Origin: Megachile rotundata
Lineage: Eukaryota; Arthropoda; Insecta; Hymenoptera; Megachilidae
DNA length: 64,000 nt
Direction: 5' to 3'
NCBI RefSeq assembly: GCF_050947335.1
Contig: NW_027473621.1
Coordinates: 1-64,000 of the forward strand
The notes beneath the pieces were generated by a model. That model was not told where the DNA came from. It saw nothing but the letters and a program-made list of their open reading frames with translations, and ran no database searches. Of this stretch, positions 1-9,935 are shown piece by piece. The translations under genes and the position numbers were made by a program. Every line of letters begins with the position of its first letter. The stretch's first letter is position 1.

Positions 1-83
1 TCAATCTAACTCATATTATTAACCATATTATGCTTATATGATCGATAGAACGACAATTACTATACTTATTAGTCTTATCATTA

Positions 84-165
84 TCAATTAACTCATATTA
101 TTAGCCATATTATACTTATGTGATCGATAGGACGACAATTACTATACTTATTACTCTTATTATTA
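84..165. repeat. 82-bp monomer, lineage 1 (GTCTTATCATT context), 26 copies
   Basis: One base is missing relative to TCAATCTAAC (TCAATTAAC), giving 82 bp. In this lineage the preceding monomer ends with GTCTTATCATT. Copies start at 84, 2407, 4813, 6057, 8214, 9458, 10702, 10867, 13107, 16342, 19660, 21734, 24388, 27706, 28867, 30276, 45381, 46708, 48201, 48532, 52100, 53427, 55999, 57824, 60147 and 60312. Those at 4813, 8214, 10867 and 60312 share a further ATTTTCAATT variant. Each distance between successive 82-bp units (both lineages together) equals 82 plus a whole multiple of 83, so no other net length change lies between them. Confidence 0.93.
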
Positions 166-248
166 TCAATCTAACTCATATTATTAGCCATATTATGCTT
201 ATATGATCGATAGAACGTTAATTACTATACTCACTACTCTTATTATTA

Positions 249-331
249 TCAATCTAACTCATATTATTAGCCATATTATGCTTATATGATCGATAGGACG
301 ACAATTACTATACTTATTACTCTTATTATTA
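249..331. repeat. Canonical monomer (TTAGCC / GCTTATATG / GATCGATAG type), reference copy
   Basis: This is a clean example of the commonest monomer: TTAGCC at 19-24, ATGCTTATATG at 30-40, GATCGATAG at 40-48, TACTTATTACTC at 63-74. It has G at position 49 (GATAGGAC), a very frequent alternative to GATAGAAC; the two states alternate through the array. Inside the monomer CATATTAT occurs twice 12 bp apart, suggesting a shorter ancestral subrepeat. CATAT (24-28) and ATATG (36-40) form a weak 5-bp inverted repeat. ATCGAT at 42-47 is a perfect 6-bp palindrome in most monomers. Confidence 0.9.
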
Positions 332-414
332 TCAATCTAACTCATATTATTAGCCATATTATGCTTATATGATCGACAGAACGACAATTACTATTCTTAT
401 TGCACTCCCTGTTA
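332..414. repeat. Monomer subtype with CACTCCCTGTT end
   Basis: Diagnostic changes are GATCGACAG at 40-48, TATTCTTATT instead of TATACTTATT near 61-70, and a G/C-richer end reading CACTCCCTGTT (a purine, A or G, follows) instead of ACTCTTATTATTA. Two sub-versions exist: TTGCACTCC, as here, and TTACACTCC. It is nearly always followed by a TTAACC monomer of the GATCGGTAG or GATCGATAG type. It occurs dozens of times and makes a good anchor for reading higher-order structure, for example near 2,320, 4,310, 7,710, 12,020, 30,430 and 61,630. Confidence 0.9.
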
Positions 415-497
415 TCAATCTAACTCATATTATTAACCATATTATGCTTATATGATCGGTAGAACGATAATTACTATACTTATTACTTTTATTATTA
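415..497. repeat. Monomer subtype with TTAACC and GATCGGTAGAACGATAA
   Basis: This monomer has TTAACC for TTAGCC and GATCGGTAGAACGATAAT at about 40-57. It follows a CACTCCCTG-type monomer here and in most later copies (for example 2,740, 12,050, 17,930, 45,560 and 61,660). A sibling subtype near 4,350, 5,345, 7,760, 8,755, 9,915 and 59,355 has GATCGGTACAACGATAA followed by TTACTCATATTATTG. The same monomer pair is thus inherited as a unit. Confidence 0.88.
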
Positions 498-580
498 TCA
501 ATCCAACTCATATTATTAGCCATATTATGCTTATATGATCGATAGAACGACAATTACTATACTTATTACTCTTATTTTTA

Positions 581-663
581 TCAATCTCACTCATATTATG
601 AGCCATATTATGCTTATACGATCGACAGAACGACAATTACTATACCTATTACACTCACTATTA
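581..663. repeat. Monomer subtype with TATGAGCC and TATACGATCGACAG
   Basis: Diagnostic changes are TCAATCTCAC at the start, TTATGAGCC for TTATTAGCC, TTATACGATCGACAG for TTATATGATCGATAG, and an ACACTCACTATTA end. The first two changes create a perfect 13-bp dyad (see the separate entry at 590-602). It is preceded by a monomer ending CTCTTATTTTTA and followed by a TCAATATAAC / GCAGATATG monomer. This trio recurs as a block near 2,904, 12,199, 14,265, 17,590, 20,820, 30,606, 45,712, 47,041, 49,030, 52,432, 53,760, 56,508, 61,800 and 63,465. Confidence 0.9.
590..602. repeat. 13-bp perfect dyad CTCATATTATGAG
   Basis: CTCATA and TATGAG are exact reverse complements around a single central T. The dyad exists only in the TATGAGCC subtype; in ordinary monomers the right arm is TATTAG and the symmetry is lost. 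It is therefore present about once per larger repeat module. It could be a binding site for a dimeric protein, or a chance result of one fixed substitution pair. No function is shown by the sequence. Confidence 0.8.
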
Positions 664-746
664 TCAATATAACTCATATTATTAACCATATTATGCAGAT
701 ATGATCGATAGAACGACAATTACTATACTCATTTCTCTTATTGTTA
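664..746. repeat. Monomer subtype with GCAGATATG and CATTTCTCTTATTGTTA
   Basis: Changes are TCAATATAAC at the start, TTAACC, ATGCAGATATG for ATGCTTATATG, and an end reading CATTTCTCTTATTGTTA. It is followed by the GTGCAAATATG monomer in nearly all copies. A related GCAGATATG monomer with GATCAATAG and AATCACTATACTCAC (for example 4,003-4,065) belongs to a different block and always precedes the TAGCTC/ACACAT subtype. Confidence 0.87.
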
Positions 747-829
747 TCAATCTAACTAATATTATTAACCATATTGTGCAAATATGATCGATAGAACGAC
801 AATTACTATACTCATTACTCTTATTATTA
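747..829. repeat. Monomer subtype with CTAATATTATTAACC and TTGTGCAAATATG
   Basis: The monomer begins TCAATCTAACTAATATT (A for C at position 12) and carries ATTGTGCAAATATGATCG. In the 11.6-28 kb domain a derived form reads ATTGAGCAAATATG (for example near 14,960, 18,275 and 26,320). That derived form is shared only by copies of the same nested repeat and helps to order duplication events. Confidence 0.86.
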
Positions 830-912
830 TCAATCTAACTCATATTATTAGCCATATTATGCTTATATGATCGACAGAACGACAATTGCTATACTTATTA
901 CATTCACTATTA
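830..912. repeat. Monomer subtype with CAATTGCTATAC and ACATTCACTATTA
   Basis: This monomer has GACAGAACGACAATTGCT for GATAGAACGACAATTACT and an end reading ACATTCACTATTA, followed by a monomer that starts TTAATCTAAC. In the 3.6-7 kb and 31-42 kb parts the same subtype has GAACGACAG in place of GATCGACAG, which removes both the GATC and the first CpG. It opens a conserved run of modules: TTAATC/GCAGATATG/CTGTAC, then GGTTATATGATTG, then AGTAGCC. Confidence 0.86.
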
Positions 913-995
913 TTAATCTAACTCATATAATTAACCATATTATGCAGATATGATCGATAGAACGACAATTACTGTACTTATTACTCTTATTATTA

Positions 996-1078
996 TCAAT
1001 CTAACTCATATTATTAGCCATATTATGGTTATATGATTGATAGGACGACAATTACTATACTCGCTACTCTTATTGTTA
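996..1078. repeat. Monomer subtype with ATGGTTATATGATTGATAGG and CTCGCTACTC
   Basis: G for C after ATG gives ATGGTTATATG, and GATTGATAGG replaces GATCGATAGG, losing the first CpG. The end reads CTCGCTACTCTTATTGTTA, or CTTACTGTTA in a derived form of the 32-39 kb domain. ATGG marks recur at 31,383, 32,711, 34,039, 35,201, 36,612, 37,525, 38,936, 40,098 and 42,505. Spacings are 16, 16, 14, 17, 11, 17, 14 and 29 monomers exactly. Copies also lie near 3,760, 7,083, 54,870 and 58,270. Confidence 0.9.
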
Positions 1079-1659
1079 TCAATCTAACTCATATTAGTAG
1101 CCATATTATGCTTATATGATCAATAGAACGACATTTACTATACTCACTACTCTTATTATTATCAATCTAACTCATATTATTAGCCATATTATGCTTATGT
1201 GATCGATAGAACGACAATTACTATACTTATTACTCTTATTATTATCAATCTAACTCATATTATTAGCCATATTATGCTTATGTGATCGAAGCAACGATAA
1301 TTACTATACTTATTATTCTTATTTTTAACAACCTAACTCAAATTATTAGCCGTATTATGCTTAATTGATCGATAGAACGACAGTTACTATACTCATTACT
1401 CTCATTATTATCAATCTAACGCATACTATTAGCCATATTATGCTTATGTGGTCGACAGAACGACATTTACTATACTTATTACTCTTATTATTATCAATCT
1501 AACTCATATTATTCGCCATATTATGCTAATATGATCGACAGAACGACAATTACTATACTTATTACACTCACTATTATCAATCTAACTCATATTATTAACC
1601 ATATTATGCAGATATGATCAATAGAACGACAATCACTATAATCACTACTCTTATTATTA

Positions 1660-1742
1660 TCAATCTAGCTCATATTATTACACATATTATGCTTGTATGA
1701 TCGATAGAACGACATTTACTATACTCATTACTCTTATCATTA
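1660..1742. repeat. Monomer subtype with TCTAGCTC and TTACACATATTATG
   Basis: TAGCTC replaces TAACTC and TTACACATATT replaces TTAGCCATATT. It always follows a GCAGATATGATCAATAG monomer with AATCACTATACTCAC (once AATCACTATAATCAC) and usually leads into a GACATTTAC or GACAATTACCATAC end. Copies sit near 4,067, 7,470, 14,437, 31,688, 33,100, 40,485, 43,060, 50,275 (TAGCTCATG) and 63,633 among others. It is a reliable landmark for every large repeat in the window. Confidence 0.88.
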
Positions 1743-1991
1743 TCAATCTAACTCATATTTTTAGCCATATTATGCTTATATGATCGATAGAACGACAATA
1801 ACTATACATATTACTCTTATTATTATCAATCTAACTCATATTATTAACCATATTATGCTTATGTGATCGATAGAACGACAATTACTATACTTATTACTCT
1901 TATTAATATCAATCTAACTCATATTATTAGCCATAATATGCTTATATGATCGATAGAACGACAATTACTATACTTATTACTCTTATTATTA

Positions 1992-2074
1992 TCAATCTAA
2001 CTCATATTATTAGCCATATTATGCTAATATGATCAATAGAACGACATTTACTATACTCATTACTCTTATTATTA
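1992..2074. repeat. Monomer subtype with GCTAATATGATCAATAG and GACATTTAC (first CpG lost)
   Basis: This monomer reads ATGCTAATATGATCAATAGAACGACATTTAC. GATCAATAG replaces GATCGATAG, so the ATCGAT palindrome and the first CpG are both gone; the second CpG (AACGAC) is retained. It is usually followed by a GCAAATATG monomer. Copies occur near 5,670, 9,070, 11,810, 20,440, 33,375, 35,875, 40,770, 45,000, 55,620, 57,280, 58,935 and 61,430. Confidence 0.85.
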
Positions 2075-3233
2075 TCAATCTAACTCATATTATTAACCAT
2101 ATTATGCAAATATGATCGATAGAACGACAATTACTATACTTATTACTCTTATTATTATCAATCTAACTCATATTATTAGCCATATTATGCTTATATGATA
2201 GATAGGACGTCAATTACTATACTTATTACTCTTATTATTATCAATCTAACTCATATTATTAGCCATACTATGCTTATATGATCGACAGAACGACAACTAC
2301 TATTCTTACTACACTCCCTGTTATCAATCTAACTCATATTATTAACCATATTATGCTTATATGATCGATAGAACGACAATTACTATACTTATTAGTCTTA
2401 TCATTATCAATTAACTCATATTATTAGCCATATTATGCTTATGTGATCGATAGGACGACAATTACTATACTTATTACTCTTATTATTATCAATCTAACTC
2501 ATATTATTAGCCATATTATGCTTACATGATCGATAGAACGATAATTACTATACTCACTACTCTTATTATTATCAATCTAACTCATATTATTAGCCATATT
2601 ATGCTTATATGATCGATAGGACGACAATTACTATACTTATTACTCTTATTATTATCAATCTAACTCATATTATTAGCCATATTATGCTTATATGATCGAC
2701 AGAACGACAATTACTATTCTTATTGCACTCCCTGTTATCAATCTAACTCATATTATTAACCATATTATGCTTATATGATCGGTAGAACGATAATTACTAT
2801 ACTTATTACTTTTATTATTATCAATCCAACTCATATTATTAGCCATATTATGCTTATATGATCGATAGAACGACAATTACTATACTTATTACTCTTATTT
2901 TTATCAATCTCACTCATATTATGAGCCATATTATGCTTATACGATCGACAGAACGACAATTACTATACTTATTACACTCACTATTATCAATATAACTCAT
3001 ATTATTAACCATATTATGCAGATATGATCGATAGAACGACAATTACTATACTCATTTCTCTTATTGTTATCAATCTAACTAATATTATTAACCATATTGT
3101 GCAAATATGATCGATAGAACGACAATTACTATACTCATTACTCTTATTATTATCAATCTAACTCATATTATTAGCCATATTATGCTTATATGATCGATTG
3201 AACGAAAATTACTATACTCATTACTCTTATTAT

Positions 3234-3256
3234 TAACAATCTAACTCTTATTGTTA
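3234..3256. repeat. Monomer-junction hairpin, 7-bp arms TAACAAT / ATTGTTA
   Basis: At the junction of two monomers, TTATTAACAATC and CTCTTATTGTTAGCC create 7-bp perfect inverted arms around a 9-nt loop (3,241-3,249). Only the subtype that follows a GATCGATTGAACGAAAATT monomer has both changes. The same structure recurs near 12,523, 15,101, 18,413, 21,160, 26,461, 30,936, 34,840, 39,740, 43,965, 49,360, 50,770, 54,090 and 62,130. Whether it extrudes or binds anything is unknown. Confidence 0.75.
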
Positions 3257-3982
3257 GCCATATTATGCTTATATGATCGACAGAACGACAATTACTATTC
3301 TTATTACACTCCCTGTTATCAATCTAACTCATATTATTAACCATATTATGCTTATATGATCGGTAGAACGATAATTACTATACCTATTACTCTTATTATT
3401 ATCAATCTAACTCATATTATTAGCCATATTATGCTTATATGATCGATAGGACGACAATTACTATACTTATTACTCTTATTATTATCAACCTAACTCATAT
3501 TATTAGCCATATTATGCTTGTATGATCGATAGGACGACAATTACTATACTTATTACTCTTATTATTATCAATCTAACTCATATTATTAGCCATATTATGC
3601 TTATATGAACGACAGAACGACAATTGCTATACTTATTACATTCACTATTATTAATCTAACTCATATTATTAACCATATTATGCAGATATGATCGATAGAA
3701 CGACAATTACTGTACTTATTACTCTTATTATTATCAATCTAACTCATATTATTAGCCATGTTATGGTTATATGATCGATAGGACGACAATTACTATACTC
3801 GCTACTCTTATTGTTATCAATCTAACTCATATTAGTAGCCATATTATGCTTATATGATCGATAGGACGACAATTACTATACTTATTACTCTTATTATTAT
3901 CAATCTAACTCATATTATTAGCCATATTATGCTTATATGAACGACAGAACGACAATTGCTATACTTATTACATTCACTATTA

Positions 3983-6900
3983 TTAATCTAACTCATATTA
4001 TTAACCATATTATGCAGATATGATCAATAGAACGACAATCACTATACTCACTACTCTTATTATTATCAATCTAGCTCATATTATTACACATATTATGCTT
4101 ATATGATCGATAGAACGACATTTACTATACTCATTACTCTTATTATTATCAATCTAACTCATATTATTAGCCATATTATGCAAATATGATCGATAGAACG
4201 ACAATTACTATACTTATTACTCTTATTATTATCGATCTAACTCATATTATTAGCCATATTATGCTTATATGATCGACAGAACGACAATTACTATTCTTAT
4301 TACACTCCCTGTTGTCAATCTAACTCATATTATTAACCATATTATGCTTATATGATCGGTACAACGATAATTACTATACTTATTACTCATATTATTGTCA
4401 ATCTAACTCATATTATTAGCCATATTATGCTTATATGATCGATAGAACGACAATTACTATACTCATTACTCTTATTATTATCAATCTAACTCATATTATT
4501 AGCCATATTATGCAAACATGATCGATAGAACGACAATTACTATACTTATTACTCTTATTATTATCAATCTAACTCATATTATTAGCCATATTATGCTTAT
4601 ATGATCGATAGGACGTCAATTACTATACTTATTAATCTTATTATTATCAATCTAACTCATATTATTAGCCATATTATGCTTATATGATCGACAGAACGAC
4701 AACTACTATTCTTACTACACTCCCTGTTATCAATCTAACTCATATTATTAACCATATTATGCTTATATGAACGATAGAACGACAATTACTATACTTATTA
4801 GTCTTATCATTTTCAATTAACTCATATTATTAGCCATATTATGCTTATGTGATCGATAGGACGACAATTACTATACTTATTACTCTTATTATTATCAATC
4901 TAACTCATATTATTGGCCATATTATGCTTATATGACCGATGGAACGATAATTACTATACTCACTACTCTTATTATTATAAATCTAACTCATATTATTAGC
5001 CATATTATGCTTATATGATCGATAGGACGACAATTACTATACTTATTACTCTTATTATTATCAATCTAACTCATATTATTAGCCATATTATGCTTATATG
5101 ATCGACAGAACGATAATTACTATACTCACTACTCTTATTATTATCAATCTAACTCATATTATTAGCCATATTATGCTTATATGATCGATAGGACGACAAT
5201 TACTATACTTATTACTCTTATTATTATCAATCTAACTCATATTATTAGCCATATTATGCTTATATGATCGACAGAACGACAATTACTATTCTTATTACAC
5301 TCCCTGTTGTCAATCTAACTCATATTATTAACCATATTATGCTTATATGATCGGTACAACGATAATTACTATACTTATTACTCATATTATTGTCAATCTA
5401 ACTCATATTATTAGCCATATTATGCTTATATGATCGATAGAACGACAATTACTATACTCATTACTCTTATTATTATCAATCTAACTCATATTATTAGCCA
5501 TATTATGCTTATATAATCGATAGGACGACAATTACTATACATATTACTCTTACTATTATCAATCTAACTCATATTATTAACCATATTATGCTTATGTGAT
5601 CGATAGAACGACAATTACTATACTTATTACTCTTATTATTATCAATCTAACTCATATTATTAGCCATATTATGCTAATATGATCAATAGAACGACATTTA
5701 CTATACTCATTGCTCTTATTATTATCAATCTAACTCATATTATTAGCCATATTATGCAAATATGATCGATAGAACGACAATTACTATACTTATTACTCTT
5801 ATTATTATCGATCTAACTCATATTATTAGCCATATTATGCTTATATGATCGATTGGACGTCAATTACTATAGTTATTACTCTTATTATTATCAATCTAAC
5901 TCATATTATTAGCAATATTATGCTTATATGATCGACAGAACGACAACTACTATTCTTACTACACTCCCTGTTATCAATCTAACTCATATTAGTAACCATA
6001 TTATGCTTATATGATCGATAGAACGACAATTACTATACTTATTAGTCTTATCATTATCAATTAACTCATATTATTAGCCATATTATGCTTATGTGATCGA
6101 TAGGACGACAATTACTATACTTATTACTCTTATTATTATCAATCTAACTCATATTATTAGCCATATTATGCTTATATGATCGACAGAACGACAATTACTA
6201 TTCTTATTACACTCCCTGTTGTCAATCTAACTCATATTATTAACCATATTATGCTTATATGATCGCTACAACGATTATTACTATACTTATTACTCTTATC
6301 ATTATCAATCTAACTCATATTATTAGCCATATTATGCTTATATGATCGATAGAACGACAATTACTATACTCATTACTCTTATTATTATCAATCTAACTCA
6401 TATTATTAGCCATATTATGCTTATATGATCGACAGAACGACAATTACTATTCTTATTACACTCCCTGTTGTCAATCTAACTCATATTATTAACCATATTA
6501 TGCTTATATGATCGGTACAACGATAATTACTATACTCATTACTCTTATTATTATCAACCTAACTCATATTATTAGCCATATTATGCTTATATGATCGATA
6601 GGACGACAATTACTATACTTATTACTCTTATTATTATCAATCTAACTCATATTATTAGCCATATTATGCTTATATGATCGATAGGACGACAATTACTATA
6701 CTCACTACTCTTATTGTTATCAATCTAACTCATATTATTAGCCATATAATGCTTATATGATCGATAGGACGACAATTACTATACTTATTACTCTTATTAT
6801 TATCAATCTAACGCATACTATTAGCCATATTATGCTTATGTGGTCGATAGAACGACATTTACTATACTTATTACTCTTATTATTATCAATCTAACTCATA

Positions 6901-7383
6901 TTATTAGCCATATTATGCTTATATGAACGACAGAACGACAATTGCTATACTTATTACATTCACTATTATTAATCTAACTCATATTATTAACCATATTATG
7001 CAGATATGATCGATAGAACGACAATTACTGTACTTATTACTCTTATTATTATCAATCTAACTCATATTATTAGCCATATTATGGTTATATGATCGATAGG
7101 ACGACAATTACTATACTCGCTACTCTTATTGTTATCAATCTAACTCATATTAGTAGCCATATTATGCTTATATGATCGATAGAACGACAATTACTATACT
7201 TATTACACTCACTATTATCAATCTAACTCATATTATTAGCCATATTATGCTTATGTGATCGATAGAACGACAATTACTATACTTATTACTCTTATTATTA
7301 TCAATCTAACTCATATTATTCGCCATATTATGCTAATAGGATCGACAGAACGACAATTACTATACTTATTACACTCACTATTA
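3983..7383. repeat. 41-monomer tandem duplication, copy 1 (3,401 bp)
   Basis: This unit is 41 monomers with two 82-bp members (4813, 6057). Its first 2,553 bp recur at 7,384-9,935. Registers agree throughout: GATCAATAG at 4,022/7,423, TATATAATCG at about 5,511/8,912, and GATCGCTACAACG at 6,261/9,662. By eye I saw only one substitution across the match (A at 4,771, T at 8,172). The match ends near 6,535/9,936, where copy 1 reads CTCATTACTC and copy 2 CTTATTACTC. It must be among the youngest events here. Confidence 0.9.
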
Positions 7384-9935
7384 TCAATCTAACTCATATT
7401 ATTAACCATATTATGCAGATATGATCAATAGAACGACAATCACTATACTCACTACTCTTATTATTATCAATCTAGCTCATATTATTACACATATTATGCT
7501 TATATGATCGATAGAACGACATTTACTATACTCATTACTCTTATTATTATCAATCTAACTCATATTATTAGCCATATTATGCAAATATGATCGATAGAAC
7601 GACAATTACTATACTTATTACTCTTATTATTATCGATCTAACTCATATTATTAGCCATATTATGCTTATATGATCGACAGAACGACAATTACTATTCTTA
7701 TTACACTCCCTGTTGTCAATCTAACTCATATTATTAACCATATTATGCTTATATGATCGGTACAACGATAATTACTATACTTATTACTCATATTATTGTC
7801 AATCTAACTCATATTATTAGCCATATTATGCTTATATGATCGATAGAACGACAATTACTATACTCATTACTCTTATTATTATCAATCTAACTCATATTAT
7901 TAGCCATATTATGCAAACATGATCGATAGAACGACAATTACTATACTTATTACTCTTATTATTATCAATCTAACTCATATTATTAGCCATATTATGCTTA
8001 TATGATCGATAGGACGTCAATTACTATACTTATTAATCTTATTATTATCAATCTAACTCATATTATTAGCCATATTATGCTTATATGATCGACAGAACGA
8101 CAACTACTATTCTTACTACACTCCCTGTTATCAATCTAACTCATATTATTAACCATATTATGCTTATATGATCGATAGAACGACAATTACTATACTTATT
8201 AGTCTTATCATTTTCAATTAACTCATATTATTAGCCATATTATGCTTATGTGATCGATAGGACGACAATTACTATACTTATTACTCTTATTATTATCAAT
8301 CTAACTCATATTATTGGCCATATTATGCTTATATGACCGATGGAACGATAATTACTATACTCACTACTCTTATTATTATAAATCTAACTCATATTATTAG
8401 CCATATTATGCTTATATGATCGATAGGACGACAATTACTATACTTATTACTCTTATTATTATCAATCTAACTCATATTATTAGCCATATTATGCTTATAT
8501 GATCGACAGAACGATAATTACTATACTCACTACTCTTATTATTATCAATCTAACTCATATTATTAGCCATATTATGCTTATATGATCGATAGGACGACAA
8601 TTACTATACTTATTACTCTTATTATTATCAATCTAACTCATATTATTAGCCATATTATGCTTATATGATCGACAGAACGACAATTACTATTCTTATTACA
8701 CTCCCTGTTGTCAATCTAACTCATATTATTAACCATATTATGCTTATATGATCGGTACAACGATAATTACTATACTTATTACTCATATTATTGTCAATCT
8801 AACTCATATTATTAGCCATATTATGCTTATATGATCGATAGAACGACAATTACTATACTCATTACTCTTATTATTATCAATCTAACTCATATTATTAGCC
8901 ATATTATGCTTATATAATCGATAGGACGACAATTACTATACATATTACTCTTACTATTATCAATCTAACTCATATTATTAACCATATTATGCTTATGTGA
9001 TCGATAGAACGACAATTACTATACTTATTACTCTTATTATTATCAATCTAACTCATATTATTAGCCATATTATGCTAATATGATCAATAGAACGACATTT
9101 ACTATACTCATTGCTCTTATTATTATCAATCTAACTCATATTATTAGCCATATTATGCAAATATGATCGATAGAACGACAATTACTATACTTATTACTCT
9201 TATTATTATCGATCTAACTCATATTATTAGCCATATTATGCTTATATGATCGATTGGACGTCAATTACTATAGTTATTACTCTTATTATTATCAATCTAA
9301 CTCATATTATTAGCAATATTATGCTTATATGATCGACAGAACGACAACTACTATTCTTACTACACTCCCTGTTATCAATCTAACTCATATTAGTAACCAT
9401 ATTATGCTTATATGATCGATAGAACGACAATTACTATACTTATTAGTCTTATCATTATCAATTAACTCATATTATTAGCCATATTATGCTTATGTGATCG
9501 ATAGGACGACAATTACTATACTTATTACTCTTATTATTATCAATCTAACTCATATTATTAGCCATATTATGCTTATATGATCGACAGAACGACAATTACT
9601 ATTCTTATTACACTCCCTGTTGTCAATCTAACTCATATTATTAACCATATTATGCTTATATGATCGCTACAACGATTATTACTATACTTATTACTCTTAT
9701 CATTATCAATCTAACTCATATTATTAGCCATATTATGCTTATATGATCGATAGAACGACAATTACTATACTCATTACTCTTATTATTATCAATCTAACTC
9801 ATATTATTAGCCATATTATGCTTATATGATCGACAGAACGACAATTACTATTCTTATTACACTCCCTGTTGTCAATCTAACTCATATTATTAACCATATT
9901 ATGCTTATATGATCGGTACAACGATAATTACTATA
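7384..9935. repeat. 41-monomer tandem duplication, copy 2 (partial, 2,552 bp)
   Basis: This directly adjoins copy 1 and repeats its first ~31 monomers, including rare private variants such as CTATAGTTATT (about 5,868/9,269) and GATCGATTGGACGTC. After 9,935 it continues into the block shared with 59-62.6 kb. The opening monomer is TCAATC here but TTAATC in copy 1, so the exchange point probably lies inside that monomer. Confidence 0.88.

Larger units (their letters stand above)
1..2323. repeat. 28-monomer block (2,323 bp); 1-874 is repeated at 2,324-3,197
   Basis: Positions 1-874 match 2,324-3,197 at a constant offset of 2,323 bp, which is 28 monomers with one 82-bp unit. Shared private variants include ACTTTTATTATTA before TCAATCCAAC (about 482/2,805), the TATGAGCC trio and the GTGCAAATATG monomer. 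The copies part at 875/3,198, inside GATCGA. A few substitutions separate them, such as ATACTTATG against ATGCTTATG near 113 and GAACGTTAAT against GAACGATAAT near 214. The left edge lies outside the window. Confidence 0.9.

Noticed and set aside
290..295. ATCGAT as a DREF/DRE-type regulatory site or promoter element
   Set aside because: The 6-bp palindrome is part of nearly every monomer, the core has no gene beside it, and at this frequency it is only a property of the repeat.
288..304. CENP-B box-like sequence around GATCGATAGAACGAC
   Set aside because: It shares only the TCG and one A spacing with the core pattern TTCG....A..CGGG and lacks the CGGG half. The match is too weak to call.
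3983..9935. The 3.4-kb duplication as a certain assembly error
   Set aside because: Near-identity alone does not show this. The same array has many duplications with graded divergence, which an assembler would not invent. It is kept as a duplication to verify with spanning reads.
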